From: Bacillota bacterium
GTDB taxonomy: Bacteria; Bacillota_G; SHA-98; UBA4971
Assembly: GCA_012512055.1 (NCBI GenBank)
Contig: JAAZEW010000093.1
Coordinates: forward strand, 1 to 59,331
Direction: 5' to 3'
DNA: 59,331 bases
Shown here: in pieces, positions 52,450-59,331 of the stretch
Layout: every line of letters starts with the position of its first letter
How positions within the stretch are numbered: position 1 is the first letter of the stretch
Position numbers and translations under genes: made by a program
Notes under the pieces: model-generated
What the model was told of the DNA's origin: nothing
The model's input: the letters and a program-made list of their open reading frames with translations, nothing else
Databases searched by the model: none

Positions 52450-55158
52450 TTACACTCCCTTTCCACAGCATTTCTTATATTTCCTTCCGCTACCGCAGGG
52501 GCAGGGATCGTTTCTCCCGACCTTTTTCGCTTGCCGTTTATCCGGTTTTGGATGAACGTATTCGCCACTGCCTGAAGTTGCCGTGACTGTAAACCGCTTA
52601 GCCTTTGGTTGCGCCTCATGCTTCGTCCGTCGTTCATCTTTTACGGCTACTCTTGACATCCATGAGACAACATCATCGCGGATATTGGCTTTCAGGTCTT
52701 CAAACATCTGCCAGCTCTCAAGCTGATACTCAAGGAGAGGATCCTTCTGCCCGTATGCCCTGAGGCCAATCCCTTCCCTGAGGTTATCCATGGCTTGGAG
52801 ATGATCGATCCACTTGGAATCGATGATCCGTAACAACACGAGCTTCTCAAGGACTCTCATTTGCTCTTGTCCTACCGCTTCCTCGCGGGCTTCGTAGGAC
52901 TTGACAATAAGGTCGGTTAAGAAGTCGTCAATTTCCGAGCCGCCTTTTCCCTCGAGATCAGCAGGCGTGACATGAGGCCGGAACACAAACGTCTGGTTCA
53001 GCCTGTCGGAAAGGGCACGAAGATCCCATTCTTCCTGGAATATCTGCTCATTAGTATAGACATCCAAGATCTCTCTTGCGACCTCAGACATCATTTCCAG
53101 GATCCTCTCTCTTAAGCTTTCCCCTTGAACCACTTTCCGCCTGTCGCCATAGATGACCTCACGCTGCTTGTTCATAACGTCATCATATTCGAGGACCTGT
53201 TTCCTGATATCGAAGTTATGCCCTTCAACCCTCTTCTGCGCAGTCTCAATGGACCGGGCTATTCGCGGATGCTCTATGGGCATATCCTCTTCCCATCCGA
53301 GACGGTCCATTATTCCGGTTATGAACTCCCCGCCGAAGAGCCTCATGAGATCGTCTTCCAGTGAAACATAGAACCTGGATGCCCCGGGGTCTCCTTGCCT
53401 TCCCGAACGCCCTCTGAGCTGATTGTCAATCCTGCGGCTTTCATGGCGCTCAGTCCCGATGATGAAGAGTCCGCCGAGCTCCACGACTTTCTCATGTTCC
53501 CCTGAGCACTCAGCCTTCGCTTCCTCCAGAAGCTCCTGATACTCCTCCCTGGCTTTAAGCACCTCCTGATCCTCTGTGGGGAAATGCTCCGCAGCTTCAG
53601 CTACTACCTCGCCTGAATACCCGTTAGCGCGTAGTTTCTGCTTGGCAACATACTCAGGGTTACCTCCTAACACGATATCTGTGCCCCTGCCTGCCATATT
53701 CGTGGCAATGGTCACTGCGCCCAACCTGCCCGCCTGTGCAACTATCTCGGCTTCACGTTCGTGGTGCTTCGCATTGAGGACTTGATGCCTGATGCCTTTC
53801 TGTTTCAGCATCTCACTTAAACGCTCTGATTTCTCTATGGATATGGTCCCCACAAGCACAGGTTGGCCGTATTTGTTTATTTCCTCGATCTCATTGACAA
53901 TCGCAGCAAACTTGGCTTTTTCAGTTTTGAAGATGACATCCGGGTAGTCAGTACGGATCATAGGAAGATGCGTAGGGAGAACCACAACATCAAGCCCGTA
54001 TATCTTCTGGAACTCCTCTTCTTCCGTAGCCGCTGTACCAGTCATGCCCGCCAGTTTGTGGTACATGCGGAAATAGTTCTGAAAAGTAATCGTGGCCAGG
54101 GTCAAGCTTTCCCGCTCTACCTTGATTCCTTCCTTTGCCTCGATAGCCTGGTGAAGTCCGTTGCTGTACCGCCTCCCGAACATGAGCCTTCCTGTAAACT
54201 CATCCACTATGATTGCCTGGCCGTCTTTGACAATGTAGTCCCTGTCGCGACGCATCAGCGCGTGAGCCCGAAGCGCCTGGTTCAAGTGGTGCATTACCTC
54301 TATGTTGGACTCATCTGAAAGGTTATCCAGCCCCAACATGCGTTCAGACTTCCCCACGCCTTCGTCAGTAAGTGCTACAGCGTTTGCCTTCTCATCAACT
54401 GTATAATCCTCGTCCCGCTTAAGCCTGGGGACAAGCCTGGCAAATTGCCGGTAGAGGTCAGTAGACTCCTCTGCTTGTCCGGAAATGATCAGAGGGGTTC
54501 TGGCTTCATCTATCAGGATGCTGTCCACCTCATCGACAATAGCGTAATTCAGCTCTCGCTGGACCATTTCGTCCTTGGAGGTGACCATGTTATCACGGAG
54601 ATAGTCAAAACCGAACTCGTTGTTGGTTCCATAGGTAATGTCTGCCGAGTAAGCCGCCCTTCGCTGGGCGTAATCAAGCCCGTGGATTATCACACCGACC
54701 TTGAGTCCAAGGAACTTGTAAATCGTACCCATCCACTCTGCATCACGCCTGGCCAGGTAATCGTTGACAGTAACAATATGCACACCTTTCCCGGTCAGGG
54801 CGTTAAGGTACGCAGGCAAAGTAGCAGCCAGCGTCTTGCCTTCCCCTGTCCTCATTTCCGCGATTCGCCCTTCATGGAGGACTCCTCCGCCCATGATCTG
54901 CTCATCAAAGTGGCGCTGTCCAAGCACCCTGACTGCGGCTTCCCGAACTACGGCGAACGCCTCAGGAAGGAGATCATCCAGTGATTCACCGTTATCCAGC
55001 CTTCGCCTGAACTCAGAGGTTTTGGCTGTGAGCTCACGGTTGGAAAGTCCTCTGACTTCAGGCTCCAGAGCGGATACTTGTTCCGCTATCCCCCTTAGCC
55101 TTCTCACTTCTTTTTCGTTTGTGTCGAAAGCCCTTTTCAGGAACCCAAGCACTGACAT
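52450..55158 (-). CDS. secA: Preprotein translocase ATPase SecA
   Basis: A 902-residue motor of the general secretion pathway. Walker A region is [20 protein letters not shown]-like box [24 protein letters not shown]2 motifs [13 protein letters not shown] and [20 protein letters not shown], and the C-terminal zinc-binding tail [20 protein letters not shown] at 55158 lies close to GAGGGG; GTG two codons later is better spaced. A sigma-A promoter and a leader hairpin lie directly upstream. Confidence 0.98.
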   Translation of the reverse strand: MSVLGFLKRAFDTNEKEVRRLRGIAEQVSALEPEVRGLSNRELTAKTSEFRRRLDNGESLDDLLPEAFAVVREAAVRVLGQRHFDEQIMGGGVLHEGRIAEMRTGEGKTLAATLPAYLNALTGKGVHIVTVNDYLARRDAEWMGTIYKFLGLKVGVIIHGLDYAQRRAAYSADITYGTNNEFGFDYLRDNMVTSKDEMVQRELNYAIVDEVDSILIDEARTPLIISGQAEESTDLYRQFARLVPRLKRDEDYTVDEKANAVALTDEGVGKSERMLGLDNLSDESNIEVMHHLNQALRAHALMRRDRDYIVKDGQAIIVDEFTGRLMFGRRYSNGLHQAIEAKEGIKVERESLTLATITFQNYFRMYHKLAGMTGTAATEEEEFQKIYGLDVVVLPTHLPMIRTDYPDVIFKTEKAKFAAIVNEIEEINKYGQPVLVGTISIEKSERLSEMLKQKGIRHQVLNAKHHEREAEIVAQAGRLGAVTIATNMAGRGTDIVLGGNPEYVAKQKLRANGYSGEVVAEAAEHFPTEDQEVLKAREEYQELLEEAKAECSGEHEKVVELGGLFIIGTERHESRRIDNQLRGRSGRQGDPGASRFYVSLEDDLMRLFGGEFITGIMDRLGWEEDMPIEHPRIARSIETAQKRVEGHNFDIRKQVLEYDDVMNKQREVIYGDRRKVVQGESLRERILEMMSEVAREILDVYTNEQIFQEEWDLRALSDRLNQTFVFRPHVTPADLEGKGGSEIDDFLTDLIVKSYEAREEAVGQEQMRVLEKLVLLRIIDSKWIDHLQAMDNLREGIGLRAYGQKDPLLEYQLESWQMFEDLKANIRDDVVSWMSRVAVKDERRTKHEAQPKAKRFTVTATSGSGEYVHPKPDKRQAKKVGRNDPCPCGSGRKYKKCCGKGV

Positions 55159-55179
55159 ATCCCCTCTTCTTTAGCAAAG

Positions 55180-55212
55180 TTTGCAGGCACAAAAGCATCC
55201 GAAGCCTGCAAA
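55180..55212 (-). promoter_or_regulatory. Leader stem-loop of secA mRNA
   Basis: TTTGCAGGC (55180-55188) and GCCTGCAAA (55204-55212) form a perfect 9-bp stem with a 15-base loop. It starts within a few bases of the start of transcription predicted from the promoter at 55223-55251, so it would cap the 5' end of the secA transcript. There is no good U-tract; it may also slow read-through from the upstream gene. Confidence 0.5.
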
Positions 55213-55222
55213 ATGCGAGTCA

Positions 55223-55251
55223 ATTATACCATTTACGATTTTCGGCAGCAA
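55223..55251 (-). promoter_or_regulatory. Sigma-A promoter of secA
   Basis: On the minus strand TTGCTG (55251-55246) and TATAAT (55228-55223) are 17 bases apart. The -35 box lies inside the last codons of the upstream gene. Confidence 0.75.
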
Positions 55252-56366
55252 CTACAGCCCATGGGCGGACTGGGGAGTGAATCCGCAAGAACCCTTAAGC
55301 CACCCGATACCAGCGAGTGGCCGCCTGGAACGATTGGGATCTCCGATGATAGGAAACAGGTTGTGATCCTGCGGGCAACCGGATCATCTATTGCATCCGG
55401 ACGTAAAAGATCTGAGTTGAACCTGTCTTTTGCAGGTAGCTCCAGGCCAAGATGGCGGAACAGGACTCTTGTGTCTATCAATACAGCGTCAGCCACCTTT
55501 TCCAGTGCGCTGACTAAACCTTCGAACCCTACCTCTTGCGCAAGATAACCCAATAGGGAGATGACTTGGTGATGATCCTCCCGCCCCAATGCCTTCATGC
55601 CACGTTCTTCAGAAAAAACCCTCATCCTGCATTGGAGCCTTTCATTAACATATAGCACAGCGCCGGGGCTCACTCTCCCGATAACGCAGATCTCTGAAAG
55701 GGGAATGCCCATTGTCTCTCTGGCCTTCCGGAGGCTCGAATTCGCAGGCTCAAGGTGCAGTTTTCCAAGGACAGCCCTAACGTTTGGACCGGTTGCCGGG
55801 TGGAATCCGAGGACTGTAACATCTGCAGGCGTATCCACATCAAAGAGGGAACCTATCGTCTCAGGCAGCTTCCTGTGATGAAGAAAAGACAGGGCCATAG
55901 CAAGGGCATTGTCTGATGTCGGCAACTCAGTTACTTCCAGCAGCCGTGATGCAGGAGTAAAGCCTACAATGTCACTGGAGAAAATGTTGTTGGCAAGCAT
56001 GGCTTCGGAAGATACGGCAAGGGTTTTTGCAAGTGCGCTAATCTCCGACTGCGCCATGAGGGAACCGGAAGCCCCTCCCATATATATGACAGCCTTCAGG
56101 GATCGGGCCTTGATAACCCTTGCCAGCGCCTCCCCGAAATGAAACTTGTCCCAGGCACGTGTAAGATGGGTTTCAGCCCCGTACTTAGCTGCAGCCATGG
56201 CCAAGTCTTCATAAGTGGTATAGAGAAATATTCTGTCGAGTTCCGGCACCTTCGAGAACTTCTCCAGGTTATCCAGAACCACCGCTTTCCTCACGGCAGC
56301 AACCAATTCTTCTACATCGCTTCCGGGTTTTCCACCTTCAAAGATGACCAAGGACACCTTATTCAT
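55233..56366 (-). CDS. Uncharacterised protein with nucleotidyltransferase-like N-terminal half
   Basis: I do not recognise this 377-residue protein at family level. Residues 1-200 alternate strands and helices in a way that resembles a GT-A/nucleotidyltransferase fold (VPELDRIFLYTTYEDLAMAA, KAVIYMGGASGSLMAQSE, DVDTPADVTVLG). The second half (residues about 210-340) is mainly helical. The C-terminus ends MGCSCCRKS, with three cysteines that could bind metal. No membrane segment is visible. ATG at 56366 follows GGGGGGAACTTAC. It sits between hpf and secA, where other Bacillota lack a gene or have unrelated ones. Confidence 0.7.
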   Translation of the reverse strand: MNKVSLVIFEGGKPGSDVEELVAAVRKAVVLDNLEKFSKVPELDRIFLYTTYEDLAMAAAKYGAETHLTRAWDKFHFGEALARVIKARSLKAVIYMGGASGSLMAQSEISALAKTLAVSSEAMLANNIFSSDIVGFTPASRLLEVTELPTSDNALAMALSFLHHRKLPETIGSLFDVDTPADVTVLGFHPATGPNVRAVLGKLHLEPANSSLRKARETMGIPLSEICVIGRVSPGAVLYVNERLQCRMRVFSEERGMKALGREDHHQVISLLGYLAQEVGFEGLVSALEKVADAVLIDTRVLFRHLGLELPAKDRFNSDLLRPDAIDDPVARRITTCFLSSEIPIVPGGHSLVSGGLRVLADSLPSPPMGCSCCRKS

Positions 56367-56387
56367 GTAAGTTCCCCCCTATGTCTC

Positions 56388-56416
56388 AAAGGGTTGCCTG
56401 TCACAGGCAACCCTTT
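56388..56416 (-). terminator. Terminator-like hairpin after hpf
   Basis: AAAGGGTTGCCTG and CAGGCAACCCTTT form a perfect 13-bp stem with a TCA loop. The base of the stem supplies the only T residues on either strand, so termination may be partial; the next gene follows 21 bp later. Confidence 0.7.
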
Positions 56417-56459
56417 CTTCGAACTCGGCCAAGCCTCACTTCCGTTCTCTATTCCAGTC

Positions 56460-57005
56460 TTAGAACTCAGGCTCTATCAAGCCATAGTTTCCGTCCCTGC
56501 GGCGGTAGACCACATTGACCTCGTCAGTGTCACTGTTTGAAAAGACAAAGAAGTCATGTCCAAGCAGTTCCATCTGCATTACCGCCTCCTGTGTCGACAT
56601 AGGCTTCATGGCAAAGCGTTTCGTTTTGACAATCCTCGCTTCTTCATGGCGCTCCTCTATTTCGCCAATACCGGGAGAAAACTCTGCTTCCACAATGCTT
56701 GCGCCTGTTTGACGCAGTCTGCGATTGATCTTCGTCTTGTACTTGCGAATCTGCCGCTCAATCTTATCCACTGCCCCGTCAATTGACGCATACATGTCCC
56801 CGGTCTTCTCCTCACCCCGCAAGAGAAGGCCATTTACCTGAATCGTGACCTCAGCAATCTGAAGCCCTTTCTCAGTGCTGACAACTACCTGAGCATTGAC
56901 TGAATCCCCTTCAAAAAACCTCTGGAGCTTGAGCACCTTCTTTTCAGCATATTCTCTGATAGCCTTTGACAGTTCAATGTTCTTGGATTTCATGGTGACT
57001 TCCAT
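56460..57005 (-). CDS. hpf: Ribosome hibernation promoting factor, long form
   Basis: A 181-residue protein that dimerises 70S ribosomes into 100S particles in stationary phase. The N-terminal HPF/YfiA domain shows MKSKNIELSKAIREYAEKKVLKL and DMYASIDGAVDKIERQIRKYK. The C-terminal dimerisation domain shows KRFAMKPMSTQEAVMQMELLGHDFFVFSN and VVYRRRDGNYGLIEP. ATG at 57005 follows AAGGAGCTGGTAAGA. A promoter resembling the sigma-H type lies upstream, consistent with the stationary-phase control known for Bacillus YvyD. Confidence 0.96.
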   Translation of the reverse strand: MEVTMKSKNIELSKAIREYAEKKVLKLQRFFEGDSVNAQVVVSTEKGLQIAEVTIQVNGLLLRGEEKTGDMYASIDGAVDKIERQIRKYKTKINRRLRQTGASIVEAEFSPGIGEIEERHEEARIVKTKRFAMKPMSTQEAVMQMELLGHDFFVFSNSDTDEVNVVYRRRDGNYGLIEPEF

Positions 57006-57055
57006 TCTTACCAGCTCCTTTCGGGAAAATCGGGGTTAGGCTTCTCACTATGATA

Positions 57056-57082
57056 TTTCCCTGCGACAAAACGAAATCCTGC
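57056..57082 (-). promoter_or_regulatory. Possible sigma-H promoter of hpf
   Basis: On the minus strand GCAGGATTT (57082-57074) fits the sigma-H -35 consensus RNAGGAWWW. After 11 bases AGGGAAA (57062-57056) approximates RNNGAAT with one mismatch. The site lies just upstream of hpf, overlapping the hydrolase gene end. Confidence 0.45.
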
Positions 57083-57085
57083 ATC

Positions 57086-58681
57086 TCACATAGGAGGTTC
57101 TGCCCACCTTATGTCAGTAGCCGTGTCATAAATCAGCGACGGTATAGGCGGGATATCAGACACCTTAATCCTGCCACGAAGGTACCCTGTGACATCATCT
57201 ACCTTTTCACGCTTTAAACCGAGGCCTGACAGGACGTCTGCATTTCTAAGGCCCGATTCGTCCATCTGTATGCTTACGGACCACGCAATTTCCATATCCA
57301 AAGGACTCAGCCATGTGACATATGCAGGGACCTTCCCTCCATCGCTATGCGCTGTAACCTGAGAGCCCTTCCAATCCGGCGCCAGGAGGACGTACGCCCC
57401 GCCATGACTGCGCTCTAGGAGGCGTATATATGACAGGGCAAAGGCAAGGTCTCCTGAAGCTATGGAATTGACCACGAAAATTGAGGCAGGAACACTCTCC
57501 AACTCCTGCCTGTGCATTTCCCAAATCTCATCCGGAACTATGAGCGTGGGAGTCAACCGGTTTACAAGGTGAATCCCAAAAAACCCATTCGTATGTGCTC
57601 CGCGGATTTGATGTGCTCCGTTTGAGGAAGACAAGCTAATCCATAACCTGGAGTCCCCCGGCACAGGCGGAAGCACAGTCTCTCTTACGGTGGCCCCCTG
57701 AGAGAGCCTTAACTCAAGTGGCATACCTGATAGCCGAGACACAAAATCCGCAATGAGGTACTGGCCGCCTGAAACAGGATAGAAATGAGAACTCTTCGCC
57801 CAAACCACATCCACATCGTCAAAACTCGATGCAGCTCGAAGTGTTTCACTTATGGGAAATATCACGTCCAAAGTGCCGTTTAACATTAGGACAGGCCTCG
57901 GCCAGATATCAGGTAAAGCAGCAGGATCAACCAGCATCAGAGTATCTGCTGCTTCAATAATATCGGTAAGCCCAATCTTTGAAAGCAGCCTGAAATTGCG
58001 CACAACAGGATTCTCGCTGTTGACAAGTATCTCCCGAAAACCTGCCCCTGCAACCAGGAACACTCCGCCTTTGAGCCTCGGGTCTGCCTTATACGTCAAC
58101 ATGGAAACCATGCCGCCCAGACTTGCGCCGGTGATATAGATTCGTTCCGAGTCCACATTATCCCTGGACATCAACCAGTCCACCCCTCGGCGCATGTCGA
58201 TAACCGCACGTCGGAAATTATCCCTCACTGCCACAGGAGGCGCCACCACGAACTTCTGCCCTGAAATTACCTGAATACCCTTGGAACGCCTGTGGTGAAA
58301 CGGCAGGCTTGGCATTAGGACGGCGAATCCACGTTTCGCAGCAAAGTCAGCCACATGCCAGAATTGATCCTCATCCTCTGAGAACATACCATGGATTCCG
58401 ATGGCAGCAGGTGCCTTCCCCGGCCTTCTCGGCTCGAAATATGCAGCATATACAGTATCGCCTTCACTCTTGTATGTCAGCTCGTATCTGCGATACCATT
58501 CATTTTCGGCCCGGAGGACAAGTTTAGCGTCGAGAGGTTGATTTCTGTCGTAAGAGTAGAACTTGATGACCTCCATAGGATTCGCCGGTGTTGTGTATCT
58601 TGAACTTGCAAGGCCTGGAGACGGGACGAACATGACCGATAGAACAATACCTAGCAGGAGGGCGCCTGATAGTCGGCGCAT
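57086..58681 (-). CDS. Exported alpha/beta hydrolase
   Basis: About 531 residues. A signal peptide (MRRLSGALLLGIVLSVMFVPSPGLAS) precedes an alpha/beta-hydrolase domain with the oxyanion region AIGIHGMFSEDEDQFW, the nucleophile elbow ITGASLGGMVSML (Ser), an acidic candidate in GTLDVIFP and a His in AKSSHFYPV. A further 190 residues after about residue 320 have no recognised domain and look beta-rich. ATG at 58681 lies four bases after AGGGGAGG. It resembles acetyl-xylan-esterase/dienelactone-hydrolase type enzymes; substrate unknown. It stands between a zinc-ribbon gene with its own terminator and hpf. Confidence 0.85.
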   Translation of the reverse strand: MRRLSGALLLGIVLSVMFVPSPGLASSRYTTPANPMEVIKFYSYDRNQPLDAKLVLRAENEWYRRYELTYKSEGDTVYAAYFEPRRPGKAPAAIGIHGMFSEDEDQFWHVADFAAKRGFAVLMPSLPFHHRRSKGIQVISGQKFVVAPPVAVRDNFRRAVIDMRRGVDWLMSRDNVDSERIYITGASLGGMVSMLTYKADPRLKGGVFLVAGAGFREILVNSENPVVRNFRLLSKIGLTDIIEAADTLMLVDPAALPDIWPRPVLMLNGTLDVIFPISETLRAASSFDDVDVVWAKSSHFYPVSGGQYLIADFVSRLSGMPLELRLSQGATVRETVLPPVPGDSRLWISLSSSNGAHQIRGAHTNGFFGIHLVNRLTPTLIVPDEIWEMHRQELESVPASIFVVNSIASGDLAFALSYIRLLERSHGGAYVLLAPDWKGSQVTAHSDGGKVPAYVTWLSPLDMEIAWSVSIQMDESGLRNADVLSGLGLKREKVDDVTGYLRGRIKVSDIPPIPSLIYDTATDIRWAEPPM

Positions 58682-58863
58682 ACCGCCTCCCCTCAGTGAT
58701 GTGCGCAACCCTTCACCCCCGATTGTTGTCCCTCTATTATACTTTGACGAGAAAGCTATCTCTATAGTTCCCATTTCCGCTCCGAAAAAGTGCTCTGCTC
58801 ATCATTATTAGCTTCTCCTATATCAAATGGTATTTTGGTTAGGAAGTCCTCTTGCTCGAATGA

Positions 58864-58903
58864 AGAAAAAATCAAAAAGAAGAGCGCGGCTATATGCCGC
58901 GCT
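58864..58903 (-). terminator. Rho-independent terminator after the zinc-ribbon gene
   Basis: AGCGCGGC and GCCGCGCT pair perfectly over 8 bp around TATAT. On the minus strand the stem is followed by CTTCTTTTTGATTTTTTC. Confidence 0.9.
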
Positions 58904-58975
58904 GATGTTAGCGTCCGGAAATGCCGCGCCTGACGCTGCCTATCGCATGACCAAGTTAGTTGAAACTTCCCCTAC

Positions 58976-59266
58976 TTACGCGCCCCAGGATGATTTCTGG
59001 GCTTCAAAACACTCCCGGCAGTATACAGGCCTGTCTTCGCGAGGCTTGAAAGGAACTTCTGCTTCCCTTCCGCAAGCTGAACAGATCACTGAATACATCT
59101 CTCTCGGGCCATCGTTGCGCTGACGTTTCCGGGCCATACGGCAGCCCCTACAGCGAACAGGCTCATGCTGGAACCCTTTCTCAGCGTAAAACTCTTGCTC
59201 ACCTGCTGTAAACACAAACTCTGCACCGCAGTCGCGACACGTCAGAACCTTGTCTTTGAACTCCAT
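58976..59266 (-). CDS. Small zinc-ribbon protein
   Basis: A 96-residue protein with three CxxC-type zinc ribbons: CRDCG with CRGC (residues about 10-45) and CSACG with CREC (about 65-85). The first unit, LTCRDCGAEFVFTAGEQEFYAEKGF, is the zinc-ribbon (zf-trcl) family found in many Bacillota and in uncultivated lineages. The central RCRGCRMARKRQR is basic and may contact nucleic acid. ATG at 59266 follows AGGAG; a GTG at 59284 is the outer limit. Function unknown. Confidence 0.85.
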   Translation of the reverse strand: MEFKDKVLTCRDCGAEFVFTAGEQEFYAEKGFQHEPVRCRGCRMARKRQRNDGPREMYSVICSACGREAEVPFKPREDRPVYCRECFEAQKSSWGA

Positions 59267-59331
59267 GTAAGATGATCTCCTCACTTTGGTGGTAATTGCC
59301 TGCTTGCTCAGAAACCTGTCGCACCCACGGC

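Overview
The window comes from a Gram-positive-type Bacillota genome, probably an anaerobic clostridial or deep-branching lineage. Four observations point there. The order hpf, secA, prfB, ftsEX, envC-like, ctpB, minJ-like, uvrBAC matches the Bacillus/Clostridia arrangement. The DUF5693-csaB-wecG and cdaA-cdaR-glmM clusters are typical of this phylum. GTG and TTG starts are frequent. Ribosome binding sites are strong AGGAGG types. Except for one class A penicillin-binding protein at 23.9-26.0 kb, every gene I accept is on the minus strand, so transcription runs from high to low coordinates.

Left 15 kb (accessory metabolism). In transcription order: a three-subunit molybdenum hydroxylase, an NCS2 nucleobase permease, a terminator, a PucR-type regulator, the three-gene FdrA/YlbE/YlbF (AllFGH-like) carbamoyltransferase set, a cyclase-family metal hydrolase, an M42 metallohydrolase, an unannotated 40-residue membrane peptide resembling a minimal decarboxylase gamma subunit, a Na+-translocating decarboxylase beta subunit, a biotin carrier protein, and the first 88 codons of a malonate decarboxylase alpha subunit cut by the window edge. 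Tight spacing and stop/start overlaps join the carbamoyltransferase to the malonate decarboxylase. A purine pathway does not explain malonate as an end product. I propose an oxidative pyrimidine (uracil to barbiturate to ureidomalonate to malonamate to malonate) route that conserves energy through carbamoyl phosphate and a sodium gradient. This is inference and the main candidate for a new system.

15-24 kb: dihydrolipoyl dehydrogenase, alanine racemase, NAD(P)HX repair enzyme, holo-ACP synthase, phosphoglucosamine mutase, CdaR, CdaA (c-di-AMP) and an archaeal-type phosphoglycerate mutase. 24-26 kb: PBP1A on the plus strand. 26-31 kb: an envelope-stress-like operon (DUF2089 regulator, a 51-residue peptide, DUF4097/YvlB-like protein, two small proteins, YvlD-like membrane protein) followed by a HAD phosphatase and a YhaM-like exonuclease. 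A textbook sigma-A promoter precedes it. Upstream lies an array of seven clear copies and one degenerate copy of a 19-bp palindrome, arranged in pairs about 33 bp apart.

31.7-44.3 kb: uvrBAC, minJ-like, ctpB, envC-like, ftsX and ftsE. 44.3-46.6 kb: a split transketolase whose N-terminal gene lies between two inverted 108-bp MITE-like elements. Both elements have perfect 6-bp target duplications, and a relic of a duplicated transketolase tail preserves the empty insertion site. 46.6-51.3 kb: wecG, csaB, DUF5693 and DUF2993 (cell-surface polymer genes). 51.3-57.0 kb: prfB with its programmed +1 frameshift, secA, an unknown protein and hpf. 57-59.3 kb: a secreted alpha/beta hydrolase and a zinc-ribbon protein. 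I found no tRNA, rRNA, CRISPR array or transposase gene.
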